From positions 62,001 to 126,000 of the forward strand of contig JAAUZD010000043.1 of NCBI GenBank assembly GCA_014804785.1: 64,000 nucleotides of DNA, read 5' to 3'. Below the pieces are notes generated by a model, which did not search any database, was not told the DNA's origin, and worked only from the letters and a program-made list of their open reading frames with translations. The position numbers were made by a program, and so were the translations under genes. Positions within the stretch are counted from its first letter, which is position 1; every line of letters begins with the position of its first letter. Of the stretch, positions 25,900-34,961 are shown piece after piece. Source of the DNA: Lachnospiraceae bacterium (GTDB taxonomy: Bacteria > Bacillota > Clostridia > Lachnospirales > Lachnospiraceae).

Positions 25900-26799
25900 A
25901 TGAAGAGAAAAGAATGGAAAAAGCAGCTGCTGGCAGGGATGACAGCAATCAGTATGATTTGGGGAATGATGTTGGGAACAGGGGCATCGTCTGAGGTACA
26001 GGCGGCAGAGGCACCGGTGATTGTAAATCTACAGGTCGCAGCATCGGAGGATGGGACACAGATTATGGCACAGTGTGATTATCAGAGTTATGATGCCCAG
26101 AGCGGGTGTGTAATGACACTGTATTTATATCGGATGGAAACAGATGGAGAGACTTCTATTGCGGCACACAGAAAACTCCCTTATGCCGGAGAGGGAAAGG
26201 AGACAGCAGTGTCAGCCTCTGCGACGGATGGAATTTATCTTGCATCTGTAGGAATGGATTACAACGGCAGGATCACACAGATTAATTCCAAATACTATTA
26301 TCAGGTGACGCAATCGGGAGATAAAATGGAAGTTGCGGAGGTGACGGATGCAGAGCAAAATGAAGTGTCAGGTAAGGAACTGCAAAGGGAGAATGGCACA
26401 TGTACCCATAATCTGGATTATGAATTGATAAGAACTGCAACAGCAGAGCGGGATGCGCTTATGGCGCAGCAGTGTACCCTGTGCGGCGAGGTTTTTCATT
26501 ATGTGGAGGTGCCTAATTCAGCCTATGCGGCATTTCAGCAGGAAGCAATTAAGGCGATTGAAAATACCCAGACGAATGAAGTGCTCATCAGCACCCGGCA
26601 ATGGATCAGTTTTCATCAGTCAGTGATTGATGCCATTTCCCAAAGACCGGATGTGACAGTCATCATCCACTATCAATATCAGGGAGAGATGCATGAGGTG
26701 ATTATTCCGGCAGGGGCGGACGTGAGCAGCTTGACGGATGAAGGCGGATTTTTCGGATTTCTATATCTGAATCAGATATTTGACGAAACCTCTTTATAA
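25900..26799 (+). CDS. Secreted protein of unknown function
   Basis: 299 residues with a clear signal peptide: KRKEWKKQL, a hydrophobic core, and cleavage likely after EVQAAEA (about residue 32). The body starts as a beta-rich domain (about 35-150). After that QQCTLCGEVFHYVEVPNS has a CxxC pair that, with an earlier CTHNLDYE, could bind a metal or form a disulfide. The end (about 215-299), with SFHQSVIDAISQRPDVTVII, is a compact alpha/beta unit that I do not recognise. It lies between the XRE regulator and the epimerase, without a terminator on either side. It probably acts outside the cell. Confidence 0.7.
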   Translation: MKRKEWKKQLLAGMTAISMIWGMMLGTGASSEVQAAEAPVIVNLQVAASEDGTQIMAQCDYQSYDAQSGCVMTLYLYRMETDGETSIAAHRKLPYAGEGKETAVSASATDGIYLASVGMDYNGRITQINSKYYYQVTQSGDKMEVAEVTDAEQNEVSGKELQRENGTCTHNLDYELIRTATAERDALMAQQCTLCGEVFHYVEVPNSAYAAFQQEAIKAIENTQTNEVLISTRQWISFHQSVIDAISQRPDVTVIIHYQYQGEMHEVIIPAGADVSSLTDEGGFFGFLYLNQIFDETSL

Positions 26800-26846
26800 G
26801 TATAAAATAGAAGCATTAAAATCGAAAGAATCATAAAGGGGAGCGT

Positions 26847-27845
26847 ATGAAAACACTAGATCCATCCAAACGTTATCTGATTACCGGCGGCGCTGGGTTT
26901 ATCGGTTATTATTTGTCGAAGGCATTACTGGAAAAAGGCGCGGAGGTAATCGGATTTGACAATCTGAATGATTACTATGAAGTTTCACTGAAAGAGGAGC
27001 GTCTTTTTATTTTAAGAAATGAGCCAAAGTATCGCTTCATTAAGGCCGATCTGGCAGACAAAGATGCGGTATTTGCAGCTTTTGAGACTTATAAACCGCA
27101 GATTGTGGTGAATCTGGCGGCACAGGCAGGAGTTCGCTACAGCATCGATCATCCAGATGCCTATATTCAATCCAACATCGTCGGATTTTTTCACATCTTG
27201 GAGGCATGCCGTCATTATCCGGTAGAGCACCTTGTCTTTGCCTCATCCAGCTCCGTTTATGGAGGAAATAAGAAGGTGCCATTTTCCACGGATGATAAAG
27301 TGGACAAACCGGTAAGTCTGTATGCAGCGACCAAGAAATCTAATGAGTTGATGGCATATTCCTATAGCAAGTTGTACCGAATCCCCTTAACGGGGCTTCG
27401 GTTCTTCACTGTGTACGGACCTATGGGAAGACCGGATATGGCATATTTTAAGTTTGCAAAGAAGATTATGGCAGACGAACCGATCCAAATCTACAACAAC
27501 GGAGATATGATGCGTGATTTCACTTATATTGACGATATTGTGAAAGGGGTGGAAAACATTCTTTGTAATCCGCCTGTTGAAGACGAAAATGGCGCTGCAT
27601 ACAAAGTTTACAATATAGGAAATAATAAGCCTGAAAAACTGATGGATTATATAGCAGTGCTTGAAAAGTGTCTTGGCAAAGAAGCTAAAAAGGAATATCT
27701 GCCCATGCAGCCGGGAGATGTCTACGAAACTTATGCGGATGTGCAGGATCTGATGGACGATTACGGTTTTAAACCGGCAACGACCATAGAAGAGGGGCTT
27801 AGCAGGTTTGCAAAATGGTTTTTGGAATATAATCAGAAAGGATGA
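26847..27845 (+). CDS. UDP-glucuronate 4-epimerase-like NAD-dependent epimerase
   Basis: 332 residues. YLITGGAGFIGYYLSKAL is the NAD motif, GFDNLNDYYEVSLKEERL is characteristic of the UDP-glucuronate epimerase branch, FASSSSVYGGNKKVPF and YAATKKSNELMA give the Ser and YxxxK, and FFTVYGPMGRPDMA is the family's substrate loop. The likely product is UDP-galacturonate from the UDP-glucuronate made by Ugd at 21382. Other NAD epimerases of this branch cannot be excluded. Cytoplasmic. A 159-base gap with no clear gene or promoter follows. Confidence 0.87.
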   Translation: MKTLDPSKRYLITGGAGFIGYYLSKALLEKGAEVIGFDNLNDYYEVSLKEERLFILRNEPKYRFIKADLADKDAVFAAFETYKPQIVVNLAAQAGVRYSIDHPDAYIQSNIVGFFHILEACRHYPVEHLVFASSSSVYGGNKKVPFSTDDKVDKPVSLYAATKKSNELMAYSYSKLYRIPLTGLRFFTVYGPMGRPDMAYFKFAKKIMADEPIQIYNNGDMMRDFTYIDDIVKGVENILCNPPVEDENGAAYKVYNIGNNKPEKLMDYIAVLEKCLGKEAKKEYLPMQPGDVYETYADVQDLMDDYGFKPATTIEEGLSRFAKWFLEYNQKG

Positions 27846-28004
27846 ATAAACTATAATGAAATGAGTAAGTTGTTAAGAATTGTTTAAGGTTCATGAAAAA
27901 AATCTTAATATGCTTCTTATGATGTGCATTTCAAGAAAAAATATGATATTCTTTGTTAGAACGATTTATCTGTATGAGCAGTAGAAGGTGGAGGAGTGCA
28001 GAAC

Positions 28005-29036
28005 ATGAGAACAATTCATAGAAAGGGAAGTGTCAGTCTGTTTTTGGCAGCAGTTTTGGCAATATCAGTACTGACTGGATGCGGTAGAAAGGCAGAAGAA
28101 AGAACGAATGAGGAAATCCTGCCTGAAAATATAGTCATTACTGAAACCGGAGAGGTGCTGGAGGAAGAGGAGCTCTCTTCAAAGGAGCAGGTTCCGGCAG
28201 CGACCGCCACACCGGAAATCATTATGCCGGAGATTCCGCTTCAGGAACCAGAGCAGGAACAGGTGATTACCGAAGAGGATCAGAGAGAGCCGCAAGGAAG
28301 AGGATTGCAGCTTGTATTCTTAGGGGACAGTATCTTTGATTCCAATAGGGATGGGACTGGCGTTCCGTATTTGACATCTGTTGCATGTGAGGCAGATGTG
28401 TTCAATCTTGCCATTGGCGGAACCTGCGCAGCCCTTGAATATGAGGAATCGGCAGAAGCCAGCAAGTGGACATCGACAAGCCTGGTAGGTGTAGTCAGGG
28501 CGATTATGGGCGATATATCCACAGATGTATTTGAGGGAAAAGTCGTGAAGGACATTTTAGACAATCCTAATATTGATTTTTCACAGACAGACTATTTTAT
28601 CGTAGAGTATGGCATGAATGATTTCTTCAGGGCAACTCCTCTTGACAGTACAGACAAGGAACTTTATGATTTGAAGACCTATGCCGGAGCGCTGCGTTAT
28701 GCAGTGGACAATTTGAGGGATATTGCGCCGGATGCGACTATTATTTTATGTGCCCCCAATTATGCACAGTTTTATGACGGAACATGGATGATTGGCGATG
28801 GAAACATTGTCAACAATGGATATGGCACCTTATTTGACTATAAGGGAATATGCAATTATGTGGCAAATGAAAAGCAGACCTTATTCTTTAATGCCTATCA
28901 GGATCTTGGAATTGACGGTTATACGGCGGAAGAATATCTGGAGGATGGGGTTCACTTGACAGAAGCGGGCAGAAGACTTTATGCGGATGCTCTTGCGCAG
29001 ATGATTTTAAGTTATGAGGAGACAAAAAATAATTAA
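28005..29036 (+). CDS. SGNH/GDSL-hydrolase lipoprotein
   Basis: Lipoprotein signal with lipobox LTGC (Cys about 28), a Glu/Pro-rich linker to about 100, then an SGNH hydrolase: LVFLGDSIFDS (nucleophile Ser), IGGTCAALEY (Gly block), EYGMNDFFRA (Asn block) and DGVHLTEAGRRLY (Asp and His). All catalytic blocks are intact, so it should be an active esterase or acyltransferase outside the membrane, possibly removing or moving acyl groups on the glycan. GTG 27996 could start it, but GGTGGAGGAG at 27987-27996 points to ATG 28005. The related protein at 56434 has lost these residues. It ends at a strong terminator. Confidence 0.87.
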   Translation: MRTIHRKGSVSLFLAAVLAISVLTGCGRKAEERTNEEILPENIVITETGEVLEEEELSSKEQVPAATATPEIIMPEIPLQEPEQEQVITEEDQREPQGRGLQLVFLGDSIFDSNRDGTGVPYLTSVACEADVFNLAIGGTCAALEYEESAEASKWTSTSLVGVVRAIMGDISTDVFEGKVVKDILDNPNIDFSQTDYFIVEYGMNDFFRATPLDSTDKELYDLKTYAGALRYAVDNLRDIAPDATIILCAPNYAQFYDGTWMIGDGNIVNNGYGTLFDYKGICNYVANEKQTLFFNAYQDLGIDGYTAEEYLEDGVHLTEAGRRLYADALAQMILSYEETKNN

Positions 29037-29060
29037 ATCATTTATAATGGTGTAAAATAT

Positions 29061-29091
29061 ACGTCGGCACGCTTTGCGTGCCGGCGTTTTT
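29061..29091 (+). terminator. Rho-independent terminator after the SGNH lipoprotein
   Basis: GC-rich 12-base arms (29061-29072 and 29076-29087, one wobble), a TTT loop and a run of T. Confidence 0.88.
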
Positions 29092-29101
29092 ATGGTATGA
29101 T
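29074..29101 (+). promoter_or_regulatory. Candidate promoter overlapping the terminator
   Basis: TTGCGT (29074-29079), 16 bases, TATGAT (29096-29101), upstream of the membrane protein at 29148. The -35 lies in the descending arm of the terminator hairpin. Confidence 0.45.
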
Positions 29102-29147
29102 AAAACATGTGTGAAAAGAAATATAGCCTGCGGCGATGGAGGCAAAA

Positions 29148-30653
29148 ATGATAGATATAAATAAAAAGCAAAAAACAGACAGGGTCATTTTGACAGCAGT
29201 ATTTCTGGGATATTTGATTTTTAATGGGATTTTACTTGCACGGCACGAATTATGGAGAGATGAAGCAAATGTATGGCTGATGGCAAAGTATCTTTCTCCC
29301 TTGCAGCTATTTGCGGAAATCAAGTACCAAGGGCATCCCTGCCTATGGTATCTGCTGATTATGCCCTTTGCCAAGGCGGGGCTGCCTTTTCGGACCATCA
29401 GTTTTATCAGTTATCTGATTATGGCAGTGAGTGCAGGTCTGTTCCTGTTTAAGGCGCCTTTGAGCAAAATTATAAAAGCGGCAGCTGTATTCAGTCCCAT
29501 ATTCACTTACTACTATGCGGAAATAGCCAGGAATTATTGCCTTATTGCCTTGCTGCTTGTTTTATTGGCATTGTGTTATCCGAAGAGAAATGAAAAATGT
29601 GTTTTATATGGACTGCTTTTAGGGCTTCTGGTGCAGTCGGATGTGGTGATTCTGATGGCGGCAGGGATGATTTCCCTGATGTGGCTTTGCGAGAATCTAT
29701 GGAAGTGTTTCAGGGAAAGGACTAAGGCTCCTTTTTTCAATATTTTAAAGGGAATTTGGATTCCGTTGTTTAGCTTGTTTTTGTTGGTCCTGCAGTTTTA
29801 TCATGTCTCTGACAGCCCTGTATTTCAGGTCAACAGTTATGGAGTTATGGATCTGCTTAAGGAAATACGAAATTATTCCTGCTGGATTTTGATACGGCTG
29901 ACAGGAAGAGGTGAAACCTTTTGTAAGCTCTTTCTGTGCTTGTTTGCAGTTCTTTTACTGGTAGTATCTGTCAGGCTGAAGAACGTGTGGGCAGCAGTCG
30001 TGATGGCAGCCGCCTATCTGTTTGAAGCACTTTTCAGTGCAGTGATTTACCAACTGCATATCTGGCACTTTATAGCACTTTGCTTTGTAATGCTCTGGAC
30101 GGTGTGGGTCCTGCAGCTTCAGGTGAAAGAAAAAAGACCTGCTGGAAAGGCAGCAGGAATCGCACTTTGGGGAATGCAGGGGTTGATGCTGATATTATCC
30201 GTTTGTATGTTCATGCGGTGGAACGACAGGGAGGAGGCGTCCAGTCTTGAAAATGCTCTCTATGGAGTCTATTCGGATGGAGTCTATGCGGCGGAATACA
30301 TCAAGGAAAATATAGCGCCGGATGCGTTGATAATTTCTGTGAATGTGCCTTATGCCTCTACAGTGCTTGCCTATCTGCCGGAGTATTCCTTTTATTTTGC
30401 AGGAAACGGACAGAAAGAAAGCTATGCAGACTGGAGCGATGATCAAGAGAGAAAGATTAGCTTTGAAGAGCTTCTTGAGTGGATAAGAATAAGTTTTCCG
30501 GGGGAATCGTCATTTTATCTTCTGGATTCAGGGGAAAGCTGTTTGACGGAGACAGATGGACTATCAGAGTGTGAAGTCTTGTATCAGACTGTGGGGGAGA
30601 CTGCCAGGAGAGAAGAGTATACAATTTATCAGGTTATACTGCGAAAGGATTGA
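29148..30653 (+). CDS. Polytopic membrane protein, GT39-like glycosyltransferase
   Basis: About 501 residues, ten or so membrane helices to about residue 370, then a soluble C-terminal domain. ARHELWRDEANVWLMAKYL in the first outer loop has the acidic residue pattern of GT39/RgtA-like enzymes, and the next loop has KYQGHPCLWYLL, also typical. The start is ATG 29148, 5 bases after GGAGG; the in-frame ATG 29136 lies upstream of that site. It probably transfers a sugar from a polyprenyl-phosphate donor outside the membrane. The stop is only 5 bases from the next start, so the genes are co-transcribed. Confidence 0.78.
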   Translation: MIDINKKQKTDRVILTAVFLGYLIFNGILLARHELWRDEANVWLMAKYLSPLQLFAEIKYQGHPCLWYLLIMPFAKAGLPFRTISFISYLIMAVSAGLFLFKAPLSKIIKAAAVFSPIFTYYYAEIARNYCLIALLLVLLALCYPKRNEKCVLYGLLLGLLVQSDVVILMAAGMISLMWLCENLWKCFRERTKAPFFNILKGIWIPLFSLFLLVLQFYHVSDSPVFQVNSYGVMDLLKEIRNYSCWILIRLTGRGETFCKLFLCLFAVLLLVVSVRLKNVWAAVVMAAAYLFEALFSAVIYQLHIWHFIALCFVMLWTVWVLQLQVKEKRPAGKAAGIALWGMQGLMLILSVCMFMRWNDREEASSLENALYGVYSDGVYAAEYIKENIAPDALIISVNVPYASTVLAYLPEYSFYFAGNGQKESYADWSDDQERKISFEELLEWIRISFPGESSFYLLDSGESCLTETDGLSECEVLYQTVGETARREEYTIYQVILRKD

Positions 30654-30658
30654 TTTTT

Positions 30659-31807
30659 ATGTCGGGACAGTATGATAAAATAATAATCGGTGCTGGTTTA
30701 TATGGTTTATATGCTGCTGATTTTTGCGCGCAAAAGGGGCAGCATATTCTGGTGCTTGAATATGACAGTGCGCCATTTATGCGCGCTACCTACATTAATC
30801 AGGCAAGAGTCCATATGGGATATCATTACCCCAGAAGTCTGACCACAGCGGTAAAATCCGCTGGATATTTCAGACGGTTCGTGGAGGATTTTGGATTCTG
30901 CATTCATGATAAATTTGATCAGATTTATGCCACTTCGGATAAATTTTCATGGACCAGTGCAAATCAGTTTAAGGAATTTTGCAAAGCGGCAGGTATCAAA
31001 TGTGAAGAAGCGCCGATTTCCAGATATTTTAAACAGGGCATGTGCGACGGGGCATTTTTGACGGAGGAATATACCTATGATGCAAAAATCCTGCAGAAAT
31101 ATTATGAGGACAGGCTGTATGGCAATTCAGCCGTTCAGATGATCTTTGATGCGCGCATAGACAGAATTTTGAAACAGGATAGGACCTTTTTGGTACAGAT
31201 GGAGGATGGCAGCAGCTATGAAGCGCCTTATCTGCTCAATGCATCGTACGCGTCTGTAAATCAGATTATTGATAAGGTGGAGGGCATAGAAAAGGAATTG
31301 TTCGACATCAAATATGAGTTGTGTGAGATTATATTATGTAAGCCTTCTGACGCGTTGAAAGATATTGGAATAACGGTTATGGACGGACCGTTCTTTTCCA
31401 TCATGCCGTTTGGACGGACAGGATTGCATTCTCTTACGGCGGTGACATTTACACCCCATGTGACCAGCTATGACTTAAAACCAACCTTCTCCTGCCAAAG
31501 CGGCAGCGGAATGGAGGGAAGAGGATGCACGCCGGATTACCTTGGGAATTGCAGTGAATGTATGCATAAACCGGATTCGGCATGGCCATACATGTCCCAT
31601 CTGGCTGATAAGTATATGAAACCGGAATATACTTACTCTTATGAGAAATCCTTGTATTCCATGAAGCCGATTCTGAAAAGTTCAGAGGTTGATGATTCCC
31701 GTCCAACAGCAATTAAGGTCATGAGCAGGCAGCCGATGTTTGTCAGCGTTTTATCCGGGAAGATCAATACAGTGTATGATCTGGATGAATATCTGATGTT
31801 GGAATAG
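30659..31807 (+). CDS. FAD-dependent oxidoreductase (DAO-like)
   Basis: 382 residues. KIIIGAGLYGLYAADFC is the dinucleotide-binding GxGxxG and LVLEYDSAPF its closing acidic residue. TYINQARVHMGYHYPRS is a motif I associate with FAD oxidoreductases of polysaccharide loci, distantly like UDP-galactopyranose mutase and amino-acid oxidases. The substrate is unknown. A TTG at 30650 would add three residues, but ATG 30659 lies about 10 bases after GAAAGGA. It sits between a membrane glycosyltransferase and two GT2 genes, so a role in sugar or lipid-linked intermediate oxidation is likely (inference). Confidence 0.8.
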   Translation: MSGQYDKIIIGAGLYGLYAADFCAQKGQHILVLEYDSAPFMRATYINQARVHMGYHYPRSLTTAVKSAGYFRRFVEDFGFCIHDKFDQIYATSDKFSWTSANQFKEFCKAAGIKCEEAPISRYFKQGMCDGAFLTEEYTYDAKILQKYYEDRLYGNSAVQMIFDARIDRILKQDRTFLVQMEDGSSYEAPYLLNASYASVNQIIDKVEGIEKELFDIKYELCEIILCKPSDALKDIGITVMDGPFFSIMPFGRTGLHSLTAVTFTPHVTSYDLKPTFSCQSGSGMEGRGCTPDYLGNCSECMHKPDSAWPYMSHLADKYMKPEYTYSYEKSLYSMKPILKSSEVDDSRPTAIKVMSRQPMFVSVLSGKINTVYDLDEYLMLE

Positions 31808-31847
31808 CAGCTTGCGGGCTGGGTTAGAAAGGAGATGAACAGAAGTT

Positions 31848-32795
31848 ATGAATAAAAAGGAAAAGAAATTCATATCGCTGGTGGTCTATCTGCATGATGT
31901 GGCTTCATATGTAAAATATTTTCTGGATACGGTTCTTCCGGTATGTGAAGAAAATTTTGAACAGTATGAGCTGGTATGTGTGGATGATGCCTGTCAGGAT
32001 GGGACGATAGAGGTCCTGCGGGGTTATGTGGAAAGCAGACAGCTTAAGATGATGGTCAATGTAGTTCATATGAGTTTTTTCCAAGGACTGGAGAGCGCCA
32101 TGAATGCGGGGAGGGATATTGCAATCGGAGATTTTGTGTTTGAATTTGATGATATCTTTGTGGACTATGACCCTGCTGTATTAATGGAAGTATATCGCAA
32201 ACTGCTTGAAGGGAACGATATTGTGGCGGCGAGCAGCAAAGGGAAACTCCGCCTGACCTCTAAAATGTTTTACTCTCTTTATAACAGCACGAGCAGAGGA
32301 AATGGAAGGATTGGACCGGAGACCTTCAGGATTGTTTCCAGAAGAGCAATCAACAGGATCAAGTCTATGGGGCAGTATATTCCATACCGTAAAGCAGTTT
32401 ATATGAATTGCGGATTAAAGGCGGATACGATTTTTTATAACAGCAAGGATGTGAATGTAAGGGTAAAAAATAAGACGGTGACATCGGAGCGCACAGCGCT
32501 GGCGCTTGATTCTTTTATATACTTTACCAATGTACTTGAGCGGGTATCCGCAATCATATGCGGGGTATTTTTGATGGTCATCATAGGAATGGGTATTTAT
32601 ATTATTTCTGATATCTTCAACAATACAAAACCAGTGGAGGGCTGGCTTTCTACCATGGGTTTTCTGGCACTAGGATTTTTCGGCGTTTTTGCACTGCTTA
32701 CGATTATCCTAAAATATCTGTCGGTACTGCTTAATCTGATTTTCAAGCAGCAGAGGTATTTGGTTTCAGATATAGAAAAGGTGGTAAAACGATGA
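31848..32795 (+). CDS. GT2-family protein with C-terminal membrane anchor
   Basis: 315 residues. ISLVVYLHDVASYVKYFLDT and LVCVDDACQDGT are the GT2 beginning, and FEFDDIFVDYDP stands where the DxD should be (FDD). Two membrane helices at about 237-262 and 272-297 resemble the GtrB/DPM1 tail. The DxD is atypical and the acceptor motif weak, so activity is less certain than for its neighbour. It overlaps the next GT2 gene by 4 bases, so the two probably work together, perhaps as one loading a carrier lipid. Confidence 0.8.
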   Translation: MNKKEKKFISLVVYLHDVASYVKYFLDTVLPVCEENFEQYELVCVDDACQDGTIEVLRGYVESRQLKMMVNVVHMSFFQGLESAMNAGRDIAIGDFVFEFDDIFVDYDPAVLMEVYRKLLEGNDIVAASSKGKLRLTSKMFYSLYNSTSRGNGRIGPETFRIVSRRAINRIKSMGQYIPYRKAVYMNCGLKADTIFYNSKDVNVRVKNKTVTSERTALALDSFIYFTNVLERVSAIICGVFLMVIIGMGIYIISDIFNNTKPVEGWLSTMGFLALGFFGVFALLTIILKYLSVLLNLIFKQQRYLVSDIEKVVKR

Positions 32796-33535
32796 AGGGA
32801 GAAGAATTATCGATTAATCTTTTGTTTCCGGTGCTGAATGAAAGGCTCCGGCTCCAAAGCGGCATTGACAGAACCATGGCTTACCTTAGGGAAAATGTTT
32901 CCATTCCTTATTGTCTTACGATTCTGGACAACGGTTCGGAGGACGAAACACCTGAAATCGGAAAGGCATTGGCGGAGAAGTATCCCGAGGTGACTTATGT
33001 CAGAGTGGGAGAGAGAGGAGTAGGTGTTGCCTTCCGGAAAGGGATTGCCTTAAATGAATGTGCACTTGTGGGATATATGGATATCGACTTATCCACTGAT
33101 ATCAAGTATCTTGGGCGGACCATAGAGCTTTTTTCTAAAAGACCGGAACTGGAATATGTGAATGGAAGCAGGTTCAGCAAAGAGTCCGATACAAAAGGGC
33201 GTAAATGGTACCGGAAAATTACTTCCATGGGGCTGGTGTTTCTGTTGAAGACCATTTTTCATATGAAGGCAACGGATGCAGTGTGCGGATTCACTTTCTT
33301 ACGAAAGGAAACGGCGGAAAAGCTGGTGGCTGCAAGCGGTAACGACAATGGCTGGTTCTATACTATAGAATTTCTGCTCCGGGCGGAACGTATGGGAGTG
33401 GTGATTTATGATATGCCTGTTGAATGGCAGGAAGACTACAACACGACTGTAAAAGTGTGGAAGACCATTAAAAATTATCTGGTGCAGATTTACAGGTTAA
33501 AAAAGACGTTCAGACAGGAGAAGAAACACAAATGA
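32792..33535 (+). CDS. Family 2 glycosyltransferase
   Basis: 247 residues, a compact GT-A domain with no membrane segment. INLLFPVLNERLRLQSGID and ILDNGSEDETPEI open the fold, VGYMDIDLSTDIKYL carries the D-x-D, and DAVCGFTFLRKE is the acceptor-side strand typical of the dolichyl-phosphate-sugar synthase subgroup. Translationally coupled to the preceding GT2 gene. The likely partner arrangement is a soluble catalytic subunit with a membrane-anchored homologue (inference). Confidence 0.87.
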   Translation: MKGEELSINLLFPVLNERLRLQSGIDRTMAYLRENVSIPYCLTILDNGSEDETPEIGKALAEKYPEVTYVRVGERGVGVAFRKGIALNECALVGYMDIDLSTDIKYLGRTIELFSKRPELEYVNGSRFSKESDTKGRKWYRKITSMGLVFLLKTIFHMKATDAVCGFTFLRKETAEKLVAASGNDNGWFYTIEFLLRAERMGVVIYDMPVEWQEDYNTTVKVWKTIKNYLVQIYRLKKTFRQEKKHK

Positions 33536-33598
33536 GTTCGCGATGTAAATAAATTGACGACATAAATAAATCTGTAGTGTTTTGGAATGGAGGATGGC

Positions 33599-34696
33599 AT
33601 GTTAAAAAGAATTGATTTGACAAGGGATTACAAGAAGCATCAGAAGGAGTATAGAGAGGCAATTGAAGCAGTCTGCGAAGAGACGGCGTTTTCAGGGGGG
33701 CGCTTTGCAGAGCAATTTGACAAAGAGTTTGCAGCATACTGTGGTGTTCCTTATGCAGCAGGGGTAAATAACGGGACTTCTGCCCTGCATTGTGCGATGA
33801 TGGCACTTGGAATCGGGGCAGGGGATGAGGTAATCGTACCGGCAAATACGTATATTGCAACAGCCTGGGGGGTTACTTACACTGGCGCTGTACCGGTTTT
33901 TGTTGATTGTACGCCGGACACGTGGGAGATCGACCCTGACAGGATTGAGGAGAAGATTACGGACAAGACCAAAGCGATTATAGGCGTGCATTTGTATGGT
34001 CAGCCGTTTGAATTTGGCAGGGTGAAGGAGATTGCCGATAAGCATGGACTTTATGTGGTGGAGGACTGTGCACAGGCCCATGGAGCGCTGTATGAAGGGA
34101 AAATGGCGGGAAGCCTGGGCGAATTGGGATGCTTCAGCTTCTATCCCGGAAAGAACCTGTATGCGTTTGGAGAAGGAGGAAGCGTCACCTGCTATAAAAA
34201 GGAATACTATGATGCCATCACAACATTTAAAAATCAGGGATGTCAGGTCAGATATTATCATGATGTGATAGGATACAATTACAGACTGGAAGGAATACAG
34301 GGGGCGGTCTTAAGTGTGAGTCTTAAGTATCTGCCGGAATGGACTGCGCGGCGCCGGGAAATCGGCAGACGCTATATCAGGGAGATTACCAATCCGCTGA
34401 TTACCATGCAGGCGCATCCGGAAAATACGGATCCGGTATTCCATTTGTTTGTAATCACCGTGCCGGATCCGGATGACTTTATCGCTTATATGGAGCAGAA
34501 AGGGATGGAGTGCAATAAGCACTACCCGGTTCCCTGCCATCTGCAAAAGGCCTATGCGCATTTGGGATATCAAAAGGGAGACTGCCCTAACGCAGAATAT
34601 CTGGCAAGCCACTGCGTAACGCTGCCGCTGTTCCCAGAGATGGCGGATGAAGAAGCAGGCATGGTGATTGAAGCCTGCAATACTTATGAAGAATAG
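33599..34696 (+). CDS. DegT/DnrJ/EryC1/StrS sugar aminotransferase
   Basis: About 365 residues, a PLP enzyme adding an amino group to a keto sugar nucleotide. GVNNGTSALHCAMMALGIG binds the phosphate, EDCAQAHGA has the Asp that contacts the pyridine ring, and FYPGKNLYAFGEGG carries the PLP lysine. The SFYPGKNL version is typical of the 3-aminotransferases FdtB/QdtB, which use dTDP-3-keto-6-deoxysugars; rmlA and rmlB at the right end could supply the precursor, but no ketoisomerase is present. The start is ATG 33599, 5 bases after GGAGG (33589-33593). It ends its operon at a terminator. Confidence 0.9.
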   Translation: MLKRIDLTRDYKKHQKEYREAIEAVCEETAFSGGRFAEQFDKEFAAYCGVPYAAGVNNGTSALHCAMMALGIGAGDEVIVPANTYIATAWGVTYTGAVPVFVDCTPDTWEIDPDRIEEKITDKTKAIIGVHLYGQPFEFGRVKEIADKHGLYVVEDCAQAHGALYEGKMAGSLGELGCFSFYPGKNLYAFGEGGSVTCYKKEYYDAITTFKNQGCQVRYYHDVIGYNYRLEGIQGAVLSVSLKYLPEWTARRREIGRRYIREITNPLITMQAHPENTDPVFHLFVITVPDPDDFIAYMEQKGMECNKHYPVPCHLQKAYAHLGYQKGDCPNAEYLASHCVTLPLFPEMADEEAGMVIEACNTYEE

Positions 34697-34730
34697 ATGA
34701 AGTAAGTTTTAATAGTTTCTTAATTTTGGA

Positions 34731-34759
34731 AAAGAAGCCTATAAAAGGGCTTCTTTTTT
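34731..34759 (+). terminator. Rho-independent terminator after the aminotransferase
   Basis: Arms of 9 bases (34731-34739 and 34748-34756), an 8-base loop, then T-rich sequence to 34759. The rest of the gap to 34961 shows no gene. Confidence 0.85.
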
Positions 34760-34961
34760 GTTATACTAATACCAGATGCAGCGAGTTCTGATTTTGGGGA
34801 AATCAGTTTGTGTTAAAGCCAAGCTTTTAAAAGAGCAGTTTTTGCGTGTAAGATGCGTGATGCTAAGGAGCATGACGGCAGCATACGGAAATCCGGTTCC
34901 TGTGAAAAGACGGGCGGCATGAAGAAGAACGTGAGAAATGAAAACAGAATGATGGGAGGCA

